Source of the DNA: Ramlibacter sp.
Lineage (GTDB): Bacteria; Pseudomonadota; Gammaproteobacteria; Burkholderiales; Burkholderiaceae_C
Direction of reading: 5' to 3'
DNA length: 64,000 nucleotides
Assembly: GCF_029866045.1 (NCBI RefSeq)
Contig: NZ_JARXAB010000027.1
Span: forward strand, 16,995 to 80,994
Shown here: positions 1 to 9,237 of the stretch, in pieces
Layout: each line of letters starts with the position of its first letter
How positions within the stretch are numbered: position 1 is the first letter of the stretch
Program-made: the position numbers and the translations under genes
Notes under the pieces: model-generated
What the model saw: the letters and a program-made list of their open reading frames with translations, nothing else
What the model was told of the DNA's origin: nothing
The model's database searches: none

Positions 1-626
1 TTGCCAAGACCGGCATTCCGGCGTCCATCGTGACCCGGTTTCTCGCCGAGCACGGCATCATCGTGGAGAAGACCGGCCTCTACAGCTTCTTCATCATGTT
101 CACCATCGGCATCACCAAGGGCCGCTGGAACACCCTGCTCACGGCGCTACAGCAGTTCAAGGACGACTACGCGCGCAACCAGCCGATGTGGCGCATCCTG
201 CCCGAGTTCTGCCAGCAGCACCCACGCTATGAGCGCATGGGCCTGGCCGACCTGTGCCAGCACCTTCACGAGCTCTACGCCAAGCATGACATCGCTCGCC
301 TGACCACCGACATGTATCTGTCGGACCTCACGCCGGCGATGAAGCCCAGCGATGCCTTCGCTCATATCGCGCACCGCAAGACCGAGCGGGTGCCGATCGA
401 TGACCTCGAAGGTCGCATCACCACCAGCCTGATCACCCCTTACCCGCCGGGCATTCCGCTCTTGGTGCCGGGTGAAGTGTTCAACAAGAAAATTGTTGAC
501 TACCTCAAGTTCTCACGCGAATTCAACGCCCAGTGCCCGGGCTTTGAAACCGACATTCACGGCCTGGTCGAGGAGACCAACGCCGAAGGCAAGCCAGCCT
601 ACTTCGCCGACTGCGTCGCAAAGTAA
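1..626 (+). CDS. Orn/Lys/Arg decarboxylase, C-terminal part (5' end outside window)
   Basis: The reading frame is open from base 3 and ends at the TAA at 624-626, giving the last 207 residues of a protein whose family is normally about 750 residues long. The visible part matches the C-terminal domain of the PLP-dependent basic amino acid decarboxylases (fold type I, AdiA/SpeC/CadA family), with the characteristic segment TPYPPGIPLLVPGE near residues 145-160 and the closing Tyr/Phe-rich tail. These cytoplasmic enzymes decarboxylate arginine, lysine or ornithine to agmatine, cadaverine or putrescine. Substrate specificity cannot be read from this fragment. The PLP-lysine domain lies outside the window. 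A strong hairpin follows the stop. Confidence 0.9.
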   Translation, partial: AKTGIPASIVTRFLAEHGIIVEKTGLYSFFIMFTIGITKGRWNTLLTALQQFKDDYARNQPMWRILPEFCQQHPRYERMGLADLCQHLHELYAKHDIARLTTDMYLSDLTPAMKPSDAFAHIAHRKTERVPIDDLEGRITTSLITPYPPGIPLLVPGEVFNKKIVDYLKFSREFNAQCPGFETDIHGLVEETNAEGKPAYFADCVAK

Positions 627-671
627 CGAAAAAACGCTGCGGGGGTTTTATTCCGCGTGGACCAAATGAAG

Positions 672-694
672 AAGGCCGGGGAGACCCCGGCCTT
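672..694. terminator. Bidirectional hairpin between decarboxylase gene and fabI
   Basis: A perfect 10-bp stem (AAGGCCGGGG at 672-681 pairing with 685-694) has a 3-nt loop and is followed by a T-rich run at 693-701. It lies 45 bp after the decarboxylase stop and 58 bp before the fabI stop on the other strand, so it probably ends transcription from both sides. Confidence 0.8.
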
Positions 695-752
695 CGTCTT
701 TGGGTGTCCCGTCGTCGGGTTGCTTCGAAGGGGCGGTGGCGAATAGCCGCGC

Positions 753-1547
753 TTAGGCGCCGGCCGACTCGGCGATGCCGCCGACGACCTGGCTGAAGCC
801 CCCATCGACATAGGTGATCTCAGCGCTGACGCCAGCCGCGAGGTCGGACAGCAGGAAGGCAGCCACATTGCCCACGTCGTCGATGGTCACATTGCGTCGG
901 ATCGGGGAGGTTTCGGCAACCACGCTCAGAATCTTGCCGAAGCCCTTGATACCGCTGGCTGCCAGCGTCTTGATCGGGCCGGCGCTGATGCCGTTGACCC
1001 GCATGCCCTTGGGTCCCAGGGACTCGGCCAGGTAGCGCACCGAGGCCTCGAGCGAGGCCTTGGCCAGGCCCATGGTGTTGTAGTTGGGAACGGTGCGGAT
1101 GGCGCCCAGGTAGGTGAGGGTGAGCAGCGCCGACTTGTCGTTCAGGTGGGGCAGGGCGGCCTTGGCCATCGCCGGAAAGCTGTAGGCGCTGATGTCGTGG
1201 GCGATCTTGAAGCCCTCGCGTGAGAGGCCGTCCAAAAAGTCGCCGGCGATGGCCTCGCGCGGGGCGTAGCCGATAGCATGTACAAAACCGTCGAATTTCG
1301 GCCAGTGGGCCGTGAGATCGGTGAACAGCCTCTCGATCTGGGCGTCGTCCCCCACATCACAGTCGAACACCAGCTTGGAGCCAAAGTCGGCGGCGAATTC
1401 GGTGATTCGGTCCTTGAAGCGCTCGCCCACGTAGCTGAAAGCCAGCTCGGCACCCTGGGCGTGGCAGGCCCGGGCAATGCCGTAGGCGATGGATCGGTTG
1501 GACAGAACGCCCGTGATCAGCAGTTTCTTTCCTGTGAGGAAGCCCAT
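753..1547 (-). CDS. fabI: Enoyl-[acyl-carrier-protein] reductase (NADH)
   Basis: A 264-residue protein that carries out the last reductive step of each fatty-acid elongation cycle, reducing trans-2-enoyl-ACP with NAD(P)H in the cytoplasm. The N-terminal nucleotide-binding segment [13 protein letters not shown] and the active site Tyr146, Tyr156 and Lys163 (YNTMGLAK) match the E. coli FabI numbering. The frame stays open for 40 codons upstream, but the family starts at [10 protein letters not shown], so the ATG at 1545-1547 is chosen. It is divergent from yejA with only 38 bp between the starts, so the two promoters must overlap. This triclosan-target type of enoyl reductase is common in Burkholderiales. 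Confidence 0.96.
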   Translation of the reverse strand: MGFLTGKKLLITGVLSNRSIAYGIARACHAQGAELAFSYVGERFKDRITEFAADFGSKLVFDCDVGDDAQIERLFTDLTAHWPKFDGFVHAIGYAPREAIAGDFLDGLSREGFKIAHDISAYSFPAMAKAALPHLNDKSALLTLTYLGAIRTVPNYNTMGLAKASLEASVRYLAESLGPKGMRVNGISAGPIKTLAASGIKGFGKILSVVAETSPIRRNVTIDDVGNVAAFLLSDLAAGVSAEITYVDGGFSQVVGGIAESAGA

Positions 1548-1585
1548 GTTCTGTTCCGGTTGAAAAAAGTCGGCAGAATTGTCGC

Positions 1586-3430
1586 ATGCGAGCCTGGTAC
1601 GTCCCGCCCACAGTGTCCCGACTTCTGACGGGTGTGCTCGTCGTCTGCCTCGTGTACTTGGGGGCATGGTCTGGCAACGCTCTGGCCGCCCATGCCTACG
1701 GCCAGTTCGGCGACATCAAATACCCGGCCGATTTCAGCCACTTCAGCTACGTCAACCCTCAAGCTCCCAAGGGTGGAGAGATCCGCCTGGTGCCGCCCAC
1801 CCGGCCGACCAACTTCGACAAGTTCAATCCCTTCACCTTGAAGGGCACCGCTCCCTTCGGCATGGGTGACCTGATTTTCGAGACCCTCCTCATCGGGAAC
1901 TCCGACGAGCCCACCACCGGCTACGGCCTGCTGGCCGAGGATGTGAACGTGGCCGCCGACCGGCGCTCGGTCACTTTCCGGCTAAACCCGGCCGCACGCT
2001 TTCACGACGGCAAGGCGGTCTTGGCGGCTGACGTGGTGCACACCTTCAAGACCCTCACCAGCAAGCTGGCGGCGCCTCAATTCCGGTCGATTTACGCCGA
2101 GGTGAAGGAGGCTGTGCTGGTGGACGAACGCACGGTGCGTTTTGACTTCGCCAGCCCCAACCCGGAATTGCCGCTGGTCGTGGGCAGCATGCCAGTGTTC
2201 AGCCGCGACTGGGGCGGGGGCAAGCCCTTCGACCAAATCGTGACCGAGCTGCCCATCGCCTCCGGTCCCTACCGCCTGGCCAGCCCCCGGATGGGGCGCG
2301 ACGTGACTTACGTGCGCGACCCCCAGTATTGGGGCCGCGACCTGGCAGTGCGTCGCGGTCTGTACAACTTTGACCGGGTCACTTACCGCATTTACCTGGA
2401 CGAAACCTCCCGCTTCGAGGGATTGAAGGCTGGCGAGTTCGACTTCATGCGGGAGTTCATCTCCCGCAACTGGGCACGGCAGTACACCGGCCGGGCCTTC
2501 GAGTCCGGCGAGCTGACCAAGCGCGCTTTCGAGAATCGCAACCCGGGTGACTTCCAGGGATATGTGTTCAACCTGCGTAAGCCCAAGCTGCAAGACCGGC
2601 GGGTGCGCGAGGCAATCGCCCTGGCCTTCGACTTCGAGTGGATGAACCGGCAGCTTTTTTATGGCCTGTATAAGCGGGCAGACAGCTACTTTCCGAACAG
2701 CGAGTTCAAAGCCGAAGGCCTGCCGGAGGGCGAGGAGCTGGCCCTGCTCGAGCCCTTGCGCGCCCAGCTTGCACCTGAGGTGTTAGGGCCTCTGCCCAAG
2801 GTCGCCTCCACTGCGCCACCGGCGAGCCTGCGGGACAACCTGCGCCGCGCCCAGACCTTGCTCGGCGAGGCCGGCTGGACCTACCGGGACGGTGCGTTGC
2901 GCAATGCCAAGGGCGAGGCCCTCACCCTCGAGTTTCTCTCTGATCAGCCCTCGCTGGTGCGGGTGGTGACGCCCTTCCAGAAGGCCCTGGAAAAACTCGG
3001 CATCCGGCTCACTTTCCGCTCGGTGGACTTCTCCCTCGCCAAGCAGAAGATGGACGCCTTCGACTTTGAGCTGACCTCGCTGCGCATTCCCGGCAGCAAC
3101 TCGCCGGGCACGGAACTGGTTGAGCGCTGGGGGTCTGAGGCTGCGCGCACGCCAGGCTCGTCCAATATCTGGGGCATCGCCGACCCGGCAGTGGACGCCC
3201 TGATCCGCCAAGCCACCGCCGCCACCACCCGGGCGCAGCTGCGCACCACCTTGCGGGCGCTCGACCGGGTGCTGATGCACGGTCAATACTCGGTACCGCA
3301 CTACTACGGCAGCACCTTCCTCATCGGCTATCGGCCTGGCCGCTTTCAGCTGCCGCAGGGGGTGCCACCCTTTTACGACGCGCACCAGTGGGCAGTAGCC
3401 ACCTGGTGGGCCGCGCCGGGCAATCGCTGA
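1586..3430 (+). CDS. yejA: Periplasmic oligopeptide/microcin C-type substrate-binding protein YejA
   Basis: A 614-residue family 5 extracellular solute-binding protein. It has a hydrophobic N-terminal signal segment (about residues 12-34) ending in an Ala-rich cleavage site. The segment [18 protein letters not shown] and the later NPFTLKG are typical of the YejA branch, and the length fits that branch. It should capture peptides (or microcin C-like peptide-nucleotides) in the periplasm and pass them to YejB/YejE. It is the first gene of yejABEF; yejB begins 8 bp after its stop. The ATG at 1586 lacks an obvious ribosome binding site, so the start is less certain than the gene. Confidence 0.92.
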   Translation: MRAWYVPPTVSRLLTGVLVVCLVYLGAWSGNALAAHAYGQFGDIKYPADFSHFSYVNPQAPKGGEIRLVPPTRPTNFDKFNPFTLKGTAPFGMGDLIFETLLIGNSDEPTTGYGLLAEDVNVAADRRSVTFRLNPAARFHDGKAVLAADVVHTFKTLTSKLAAPQFRSIYAEVKEAVLVDERTVRFDFASPNPELPLVVGSMPVFSRDWGGGKPFDQIVTELPIASGPYRLASPRMGRDVTYVRDPQYWGRDLAVRRGLYNFDRVTYRIYLDETSRFEGLKAGEFDFMREFISRNWARQYTGRAFESGELTKRAFENRNPGDFQGYVFNLRKPKLQDRRVREAIALAFDFEWMNRQLFYGLYKRADSYFPNSEFKAEGLPEGEELALLEPLRAQLAPEVLGPLPKVASTAPPASLRDNLRRAQTLLGEAGWTYRDGALRNAKGEALTLEFLSDQPSLVRVVTPFQKALEKLGIRLTFRSVDFSLAKQKMDAFDFELTSLRIPGSNSPGTELVERWGSEAARTPGSSNIWGIADPAVDALIRQATAATTRAQLRTTLRALDRVLMHGQYSVPHYYGSTFLIGYRPGRFQLPQGVPPFYDAHQWAVATWWAAPGNR

Positions 3431-3438
3431 ATTTCGCC

Positions 3439-4473
3439 ATGGCCAGTTACATCTTCAAACGTCTGCTGCTGATGATTCCCACCCTACTGGGGGTGCTGCT
3501 GCTGACCTTCATCGTGATCCAGTTCGTCCCCGGCGGGCCCGTTGAGCAAATGGTGGCCCAGCTGCAGGGGCGTGATGCAGGCGGGGAGGGCGCAGCCTCG
3601 TCGGGCGCGGGTTATCGCGGGCGGCAGGGCGTCGACGAGAAACGCATTGCCGAAATCCGCGCGCTCTACGGCTTTGACAAGCCGGCGCACGAGCGCTTTA
3701 TCCAAATGCTGGGTCAGTTCGCGCGCTTCGACCTGGGCAAGAGTTTTTACCAACACAAGGATGTGTGGACCTTGGTCAAGGAGAAACTGCCGGTCTCGGT
3801 CAGCCTAGGCCTGTGGACCTTTTTCCTTTCCTACCTGGTGGCCGTGCCCCTGGGCGTGGCCAAGGCGGTGCGGGCCGGCTCGCGCTTCGACCTGGTCACC
3901 ACACTGATGGTGCTGGTGGGGTATGCCATCCCGGGCTTTGTGCTGGGCGTGGCCCTCCTGGTGGTGTTTGGCGGGCAGCTGCAGTGGTTCCCGCTGCGGG
4001 GCCTCACCTCGTCAAACTGGGAACAGCTCTCGCTTTTGGGGAAGGTGGTCGACTACCTGTGGCACATCGCGCTGCCAGTGACCGCCATGGTCTTTGGCAG
4101 CTTCGCGGTGACTGCCATGCTGACCAAGAATGCCTTTTTGGAGGAGATCCGCAAGCAGTACGTGCTGACCGCCCGCGCCAAGGGCCTCGACGAGCGCCGT
4201 GTGCTCTGGAAGCACGTGATGCGCAACGCACTCATTCCCATCGTCACCGGCTTTCCTGCCGCCTTCATCGGCGCCTTCTTCACCGGTTCGCTGCTGATCG
4301 AAACCCTGTTCTCGCTCGACGGCTTGGGCCTTCTGAGCTACGAGAGCGTGATCCGGCGCGACTATCCGGTGGTACTGGGTACCCTGTACCTGTTCACGCT
4401 GATCGGCCTGGTGACCAAGCTGATCAGCGACCTTTGCTACGTGTGGGTGGATCCGCGTGTCAAATTTGACTGA
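3439..4473 (+). CDS. yejB: Microcin C/oligopeptide ABC transporter permease YejB
   Basis: A 344-residue inner-membrane permease of the binding-protein-dependent transport family. A first membrane helix (LLLMIPTLLGVLLLTFIVIQ) is followed by a roughly 90-residue periplasmic loop and five more helices. The EAA loop is visible near YVLTARAKGLDERRVLWKH. The frame is open 17 codons earlier (GTG at 3388, inside yejA), but MASYIFKR at 3439 is the usual family start and leaves a clean junction. Its 3' end overlaps yejE by 17 bp, implying translational coupling. It pairs with YejE to form the channel energised by YejF. Confidence 0.93.
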   Translation: MASYIFKRLLLMIPTLLGVLLLTFIVIQFVPGGPVEQMVAQLQGRDAGGEGAASSGAGYRGRQGVDEKRIAEIRALYGFDKPAHERFIQMLGQFARFDLGKSFYQHKDVWTLVKEKLPVSVSLGLWTFFLSYLVAVPLGVAKAVRAGSRFDLVTTLMVLVGYAIPGFVLGVALLVVFGGQLQWFPLRGLTSSNWEQLSLLGKVVDYLWHIALPVTAMVFGSFAVTAMLTKNAFLEEIRKQYVLTARAKGLDERRVLWKHVMRNALIPIVTGFPAAFIGAFFTGSLLIETLFSLDGLGLLSYESVIRRDYPVVLGTLYLFTLIGLVTKLISDLCYVWVDPRVKFD

Positions 4474-5527
4474 GCCCATCTCCGCTGCCGCCTTGCCCCC
4501 CGTGCCGTTGAGCCCGGGGAGACGGGCATGGCAACGCTTCAGGCGAAATCGCCTGGGCTTTTTCAGCCTGCTGATTTTCAGCGTGATGGTGGTGGGCTGC
4601 CTGTTTGCCGAAGTGCTCTCCAACGACAAGCCACTGGTGGTGCACTACCAAGGCCAGTGGTACTTCCCGCTGGTGCAGGACTACCCGGAGTCCACCTTCG
4701 GCGGCGACTTTCCCACCCCGGCCGACTACCTCGACCCGTTCATCCGCGACCGCATCACCGGCGGTGACAACTGGGCGATCTATCCGCCCAACCCCTACGG
4801 ACCCAAGACACTCAACTACTTCGCCGACCTCCCTAACCCAGCCCGGCCCACCGCGGCGAATGTGTTCGGCACCGACGACCGCGGCCGGGACCTTCTGGCG
4901 CAGCTCATTTATGGCTTTCGGGTGAGTGTGCTGTTTGGCCTGGCGCTCACCGCCATCGGCGTGTTGCTGGGGGTGCTCACTGGCGCCATCCAGGGATTTT
5001 TCGGCGGCAAGACGGATCTGGCCTTTCAGCGCTTCATCGAGATCTGGGGCTCGATGCCCGAGCTTTATTTGCTGATCATCTTCAGCGCGGTATTTGCGCC
5101 CAGCGTGGCCTTGCTGCTGGTGCTGCTCTCGCTCTTTGGCTGGATGGGGCTGTCCGACTATGTGCGGGCCGAGTTTCTCCGCAACCGGCAGATGGACTAT
5201 GTACGCGCCGCGAGGGCGCTGGGCGTGAGCAATCTGCGCATCATGGTTCGGCACATCCTGCCCAACTCGATGACGCCAGTGGTGACCTTCCTGCCGTTTC
5301 GCATGAGTGCCGCCATCCTGGCCCTGACCTCGCTCGATTTTCTGGGTCTCGGGGTGCCGCCCGGCACGCCTTCGCTGGGTGAGCTCTTGAGTCAGGGCAA
5401 GGCCAACATCGATGCCTGGTGGATCTCGCTGTCCACCTTCGCGGTGCTGGTGATGACGCTGCTCCTTCTGACCTTCATGGGCGATGCGCTGCGCGACGCG
5501 CTCGACCCGCGAAAGGACCCGTCATGA
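4457..5527 (+). CDS. yejE: Microcin C/oligopeptide ABC transporter permease YejE
   Basis: A 356-residue second permease subunit. A cytoplasmic N-terminus carrying the RxxWxRFRRNRLGFFSL motif leads into the first helix, followed by a long periplasmic domain (about residues 50-130, rich in Pro, Tyr and Asp) typical of YejE/OppC-like proteins. The permease core follows, with the EAA loop around YVRAARALGVSNLRIMVRH. It starts with GTG inside the yejB 3' end, and its stop overlaps the yejF start (ATGA at 5524-5527). Confidence 0.93.
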   Translation: MSNLTEPISAAALPPVPLSPGRRAWQRFRRNRLGFFSLLIFSVMVVGCLFAEVLSNDKPLVVHYQGQWYFPLVQDYPESTFGGDFPTPADYLDPFIRDRITGGDNWAIYPPNPYGPKTLNYFADLPNPARPTAANVFGTDDRGRDLLAQLIYGFRVSVLFGLALTAIGVLLGVLTGAIQGFFGGKTDLAFQRFIEIWGSMPELYLLIIFSAVFAPSVALLLVLLSLFGWMGLSDYVRAEFLRNRQMDYVRAARALGVSNLRIMVRHILPNSMTPVVTFLPFRMSAAILALTSLDFLGLGVPPGTPSLGELLSQGKANIDAWWISLSTFAVLVMTLLLLTFMGDALRDALDPRKDPS

Positions 5528-7194
5528 GCCCGCCGCGCGCCGAAACCCGCATGGCGTCCGCCCCAGGCGAGTGGGTCGCTGGCGAGGAGCCGCTTCTGCA
5601 GGTGCGCGGCCTGACGGTGGCCTTCGGCGGCAAGTCGGTGGTGCAGGGGATCGACTTCACCATCGCCGCTGGCGAGAAGTTGGCCCTGGTGGGCGAATCA
5701 GGCTCTGGAAAGACGGTGAGCGCCCTGGCCCTGCTGCGACTCGCGCAGGGCGCCCAGCTTGGCGGTCAGGCCTGGCTGGCTGGACGCGGGCCGGGCGCAG
5801 CCCCCTGCGACCTGCTCCAGTGCACCGAGCACGACATGCTGGGCCTGCGCGGTGGTGACATCGCGATGATCTTCCAGGAGCCGATGACCGCGCTCAACCC
5901 GCTGTTTTCCATTGGCGACCAGGTGGCCGAAGTGCTCGAGCTCAAGCAGGGTCTGTCACGCCGGCAGGCCTGGAGCGATGCGGTGGCCATGCTCGCAGCC
6001 ACCGGCATCCCTGATCCCGCACAGCGCGCCCAATCCTTCCCACACCAACTCTCCGGCGGGCAGCGCCAGCGGGCCATGATCGCCATGGCCCTCGCCTGCC
6101 GCCCACGCCTGCTGCTGGCGGACGAACCGACCACCGCCTTGGATGTCTCCTTGCGCGGGCAGATTCTGGACCTGCTATCCGACCTGCAGCGTCAAACCGG
6201 CATGGCGGTGCTGCTCATCACCCACGACTTGAACCTGGTGCGCCGCTTTGCCGACCGGGTGGCGGTGATGGAGCAAGGGCATCTAGTGGAGCAAGGTCCG
6301 GTCGGCGATATGCTGGCCTGGCCCCAGCACCCCTACACCCAGCGGCTGGTGGCCAGCCGTCCGAGCCGCGAGCTCGACGAGACCCCGCTGCCGGCGGGAG
6401 CACCCTCGCTGGTAAAGGGGCAAGACTTGTCCGTCGCCTATCCGGTACGCCTGCCCGGCCTGCGCGGCTGGTTTCGCAAAGGCGAGTTCGTGGCGGTGAC
6501 GGGGGCCTCCTTTCGGGTCATGCCCGGACGGACCTTGGGCCTGGTGGGCGAGTCGGGCTCGGGCAAGTCCACCCTGGCCCTGGCGGCCTTGGGCCTGCAG
6601 CCTTACCGGGGTGAGCTGCACCTGGGGGAGGCCCATTGGGGGCGGGGCCGCGCTTCTGACCTGGCCCTGCGCCGGCGGGTGCAGGTGGTGTTTCAGGACC
6701 CGTTCTCTTCGCTGTCACCGCGGATGACGGTGGAGGAGATCGTGGGCGAGGGCCTGCGGGTGCATGAGCCCGCTCTGGACGCCGAAGGCCGCCGTACCCG
6801 GGTGCGCGATGCGCTGGCCGAGGTGGGTCTGGACGAGGCCCGCTTTCCGGGCCTGCTCGGTCGCTACCCGCATGAGTTTTCAGGCGGCCAACGGCAACGC
6901 CTGGCGATTGCCCGCGCGCTCATCGTGCAGCCGGAGCTGCTGGTGCTCGATGAGCCGACCAGCGCGCTGGACGTCACCATCCAGCAGCAGGTGCTGGCGC
7001 TGCTGCAGCGCCTTCAACGCGAAAAAGGCCTCGCCTACCTGCTGATCACCCACGATGTGGAGGTGGTCCGCGCCATGGCGCATGAGGTGCTCGTGATGAA
7101 AGACGGCCACATCGTCGAGAGCGGCCCGGTGGGCGAGGTGCTGGGCGCACCGCGGGAGGCGTACACCCGCGCGCTGGTGGCGGCGGCCAGCTGA
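5524..7194 (+). CDS. yejF: Microcin C/oligopeptide ABC transporter duplicated ATPase YejF
   Basis: A 556-residue protein with two ABC ATPase domains in tandem. Walker A motifs GESGSGKT (domain 1) and GESGSGKS (domain 2), signatures LSGGQRQR and FSGGQRQR, and Walker B segments LLLADEPTTALD and LLVLDEPTSALD are all intact, so both nucleotide sites should be active. It powers YejBE on the cytoplasmic face. The ATG at 5524 overlaps the yejE stop. A longer frame upstream to 5419 is the overlap with yejE and is rejected as start. It is the last gene of the yejABEF operon; the next gene, on the other strand, ends 49 bp downstream. Confidence 0.95.
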   Translation: MSPPRAETRMASAPGEWVAGEEPLLQVRGLTVAFGGKSVVQGIDFTIAAGEKLALVGESGSGKTVSALALLRLAQGAQLGGQAWLAGRGPGAAPCDLLQCTEHDMLGLRGGDIAMIFQEPMTALNPLFSIGDQVAEVLELKQGLSRRQAWSDAVAMLAATGIPDPAQRAQSFPHQLSGGQRQRAMIAMALACRPRLLLADEPTTALDVSLRGQILDLLSDLQRQTGMAVLLITHDLNLVRRFADRVAVMEQGHLVEQGPVGDMLAWPQHPYTQRLVASRPSRELDETPLPAGAPSLVKGQDLSVAYPVRLPGLRGWFRKGEFVAVTGASFRVMPGRTLGLVGESGSGKSTLALAALGLQPYRGELHLGEAHWGRGRASDLALRRRVQVVFQDPFSSLSPRMTVEEIVGEGLRVHEPALDAEGRRTRVRDALAEVGLDEARFPGLLGRYPHEFSGGQRQRLAIARALIVQPELLVLDEPTSALDVTIQQQVLALLQRLQREKGLAYLLITHDVEVVRAMAHEVLVMKDGHIVESGPVGEVLGAPREAYTRALVAAAS

Positions 7195-7243
7195 AAAACG
7201 GGCGAGCGATTCATCCGCGTGAATGCACGCCTCGCTCCAGTCC

Positions 7244-8371
7244 TTAGTCAACCTTGAGCAGGGTGTAATCGAAGCGAACATCCGCGGGATCGACGGTGGC
7301 CCGGCCGGTGGGGCTGATACGGGCTTCGACCTGCCAGTGAACAAAGCTTTGCTCGGTATCCAGGAAGACCGGGTCATACCCTCCCGAGGGGTCGGTGACT
7401 GCGACGGACGTGAAGCCCTTGCCCTCGCGCATGCAATTGAGGTCAATGCGGTCGTCTTCTCCCTCTGCGCCGAGCAGAACTAGAACGCCCACGCGTTCCC
7501 CGCCCACGGGCGACACGCGCGACCCGTTGCTGAAGGACCGGGACAAGGTGGAGTCGCCCCCGATCACCGTTTCCGCGTAGGCCAGTTCGGTTTGGGCCAT
7601 GAGACTGCAAAGCCGCAGCAGACGTGCTGGAGAGGTCCCCAGGGCCTGGGCGAGCTGGGCCACCGGGGCCGCGTTTTGGCCGCGCCGCAGGTCAAACGTC
7701 CGCGCTTCGCCCGTCGCCTGCTCAATCAGCCGGGCGTGGCCGTCAGAGGCCACGCGCAATTTGTGCATCACACCGGTGGGGGACTGGAAGCTGATATCCC
7801 ATGCGCGATGCCAGTCCTTCATGGCTTGGACGGGCAAGTCGGCGGTGGAGGCGGGCTGGCTGACCATCGCAACATTGCATTGGGACAGGGTGAGGTTGAG
7901 CCCTCGCTCCATGGCTGCGCCGATGTTCGCGCGGTCCCGGGCCAAGGCCTGCTCCCCCATCAAGCGGGCTTCATGACGCTGGGGAGCCGTCACCTGCCGC
8001 GTGGCAAATGTGGCGAATTCGATGGCGCTCGACGCCGTAGAGTTTGACGCCGTGGCTCGCGAGGGGGATGGGCTGGCAGGGGTGGACCTGGCTGGAGAGA
8101 GGGTCTGAAGGAGGCGGCTCCAATGACTCGAGGAGGAGGGGGATCGACTGGCGGACGGCTCGGCGGTGGCTGCGGGGGCGGTCTGGACCTGGCGAGTGCC
8201 CAAGCGGCTAAATTTCGCGGACATCCACGCTTTTGCGCTGGCGAAGATGCCCAGGCTGTGCCGGCTGGGGGCTGTGGGTGGCGGGGGAGAGGAGGCTTTG
8301 TCTGCCTGTGGGGTGGCCTCGTGCCAACGGACGGGGGTTTTGTTGCGGCTGTGGGATGTCTTGGGTTGCAT
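7244..8371 (-). CDS. Unrecognised protein with long Ser/Pro/Thr-rich N-terminus
   Basis: A 375-residue protein I do not recognise. The ATG at 8369-8371 has a good ribosome binding site (AAGGAG, 8 nt upstream), which decides the start against a longer frame reaching 8473. About the first 130 residues are low complexity and rich in Ser, Pro, Thr and Ala, with no hydrophobic signal peptide. The rest looks globular: a charged helical stretch (residues 135-170) and then mixed sequence ending in a beta-rich tail (HWQVEARISPTG). Such a disordered polar N-terminus without a Sec signal is seen in type III secretion substrates, but no secretion genes are in the window and I see no convincing HrpB-type box upstream. 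It stands alone between yejF and the rimP operon. Confidence 0.7.
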   Translation of the reverse strand: MQPKTSHSRNKTPVRWHEATPQADKASSPPPPTAPSRHSLGIFASAKAWMSAKFSRLGTRQVQTAPAATAEPSASRSPSSSSHWSRLLQTLSPARSTPASPSPSRATASNSTASSAIEFATFATRQVTAPQRHEARLMGEQALARDRANIGAAMERGLNLTLSQCNVAMVSQPASTADLPVQAMKDWHRAWDISFQSPTGVMHKLRVASDGHARLIEQATGEARTFDLRRGQNAAPVAQLAQALGTSPARLLRLCSLMAQTELAYAETVIGGDSTLSRSFSNGSRVSPVGGERVGVLVLLGAEGEDDRIDLNCMREGKGFTSVAVTDPSGGYDPVFLDTEQSFVHWQVEARISPTGRATVDPADVRFDYTLLKVD

Positions 8372-8555
8372 GTGAGCTCCTTGGAAAACGTGGCCAGTTC
8401 GTGGCTGCCGGTACGGGGCGGTTCCAGGACCGCTGGGGCGAAAAAATGCATACAAAGGAATTGCCCGAGACACCCTGCGCCACCCGAGCCAGCGGACGCG
8501 GCCCAGCCCTCACACGGCTTGACATCGCGGGTTGCGATGGGAAAACAGGCCAAAA

Positions 8556-8569
8556 CGCATTACAATGCG
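8556..8569 (+). promoter_or_regulatory. Probable -10 region for the rimP-nusA-infB operon
   Basis: TACAAT at 8561-8566 resembles a sigma-70 -10 box and lies inside a small perfect palindrome (CGCATT-AC-AATGCG). There is no good -35 at 16-18 bp. A TTGACA at 8519-8524 is too far away (36 bp) to pair with it. Transcription from here would start near 8573, just before the hairpin at 8581. Confidence 0.45.
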
Positions 8570-8580
8570 GCTCTTCGACC

Positions 8581-8613
8581 AAAACGGGCGGGTACCAACC
8601 GCCCGTTTTTTTT
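8581..8613 (+). terminator. Promoter-proximal intrinsic terminator/attenuator before rimP
   Basis: An 11-bp perfect stem (AAAACGGGCGG at 8581-8591 pairing with 8599-8609) has a 7-nt loop and a run of eight T at 8606-8613. This is a textbook plus-strand terminator, yet no plus-strand gene precedes it: the gene upstream is on the minus strand and runs away. It lies about 50 bp before the rimP start, so it most likely attenuates the rimP operon. On the minus strand the trailing T run is only four bases, so termination in that direction is less likely. Confidence 0.75.
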
Positions 8614-8662
8614 GGCCGATCGCTTTTGAACCGACAGACAACAGACACACTCGATCCAACGG

Positions 8663-9235
8663 ATGGCCCTACAGGACCTCGCCCTTTCTACCGTGACCGG
8701 TCTCGGTTACGAACTCGTGGAGCTTGAGCGCTCTGCAGGGGGCCTGCTTCGCGTGACCATCGACCTGCCCTGGACACCGGGCAGTGAGGCCCTGGTGACG
8801 GTGGAAGATTGTGAGAAGGTCAACCGCCAGCTGCAGTTCGCGCTGGAAGTCGAAGGCATTGAATACAAGCGCCTGGAGATTTCGTCTCCAGGTATTGACC
8901 GGCCCCTGCGTAGCGAACGCGAGTTCGAGCGCTTCGCAGGCGAGCTGGTAGACATCACCCTCAAGGCGCCTTTGGGCGCTGCGGCCGCCGGCTCCTCGGT
9001 GTCTGCCAACCGCAAGAAGTTTCGCGGCACGCTCGAGCGTGCAGAGGCTGGCGGCTGGCAAATCACCTGGAGCGACGAGCCGCCGCCCAAGCCGGGTCAG
9101 AAGGTGAGCAAAAAGAAGGCGCCGGTGCCGCTTCAGGTCTTGGGGTTCCAGCTCGACGAGCTGCGAGAGGCCCGCCTGGCGCCGGTGGTCGATTTCAAAG
9201 GGCGTGCGCCCAAGTCAGTTGCAGGAGAGTCGTGA
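8663..9235 (+). CDS. rimP: Ribosome maturation factor RimP
   Basis: A 190-residue cytoplasmic protein needed for maturation of the 30S subunit. The RimP N-terminal domain is recognised by [20 protein letters not shown] and the conserved [21 protein letters not shown] segment. The C-terminal SH3-like domain carries a Lys/Pro-rich insertion (about residues 140-160), which makes it longer than the 150-residue E. coli protein. It is the first gene of the translation operon and its stop (TGA at 9233-9235) lies 2 bp before the nusA ATG. It sits downstream of the candidate attenuator. Confidence 0.93.
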   Translation: MALQDLALSTVTGLGYELVELERSAGGLLRVTIDLPWTPGSEALVTVEDCEKVNRQLQFALEVEGIEYKRLEISSPGIDRPLRSEREFERFAGELVDITLKAPLGAAAAGSSVSANRKKFRGTLERAEAGGWQITWSDEPPPKPGQKVSKKKAPVPLQVLGFQLDELREARLAPVVDFKGRAPKSVAGES

Positions 9236-9237
9236 AC

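Noticed and set aside
1548..1667. An extended fabI start 40 codons upstream
   Set aside because: FabI proteins begin at [12 protein letters not shown] sequence, and the extension would run through the yejA start.
8436..8465. A possible HrpB/HrpX-type (PIP) box before the Ser/Pro-rich protein
   Set aside because: On the minus strand TTCCT and TTCGC are separated by 13 bp, not the usual 15, and the first half is imperfect.
8519..8524. A consensus TTGACA as -35 for the rimP promoter
   Set aside because: It is 36 bp from the TACAAT box, far beyond a usable spacer.
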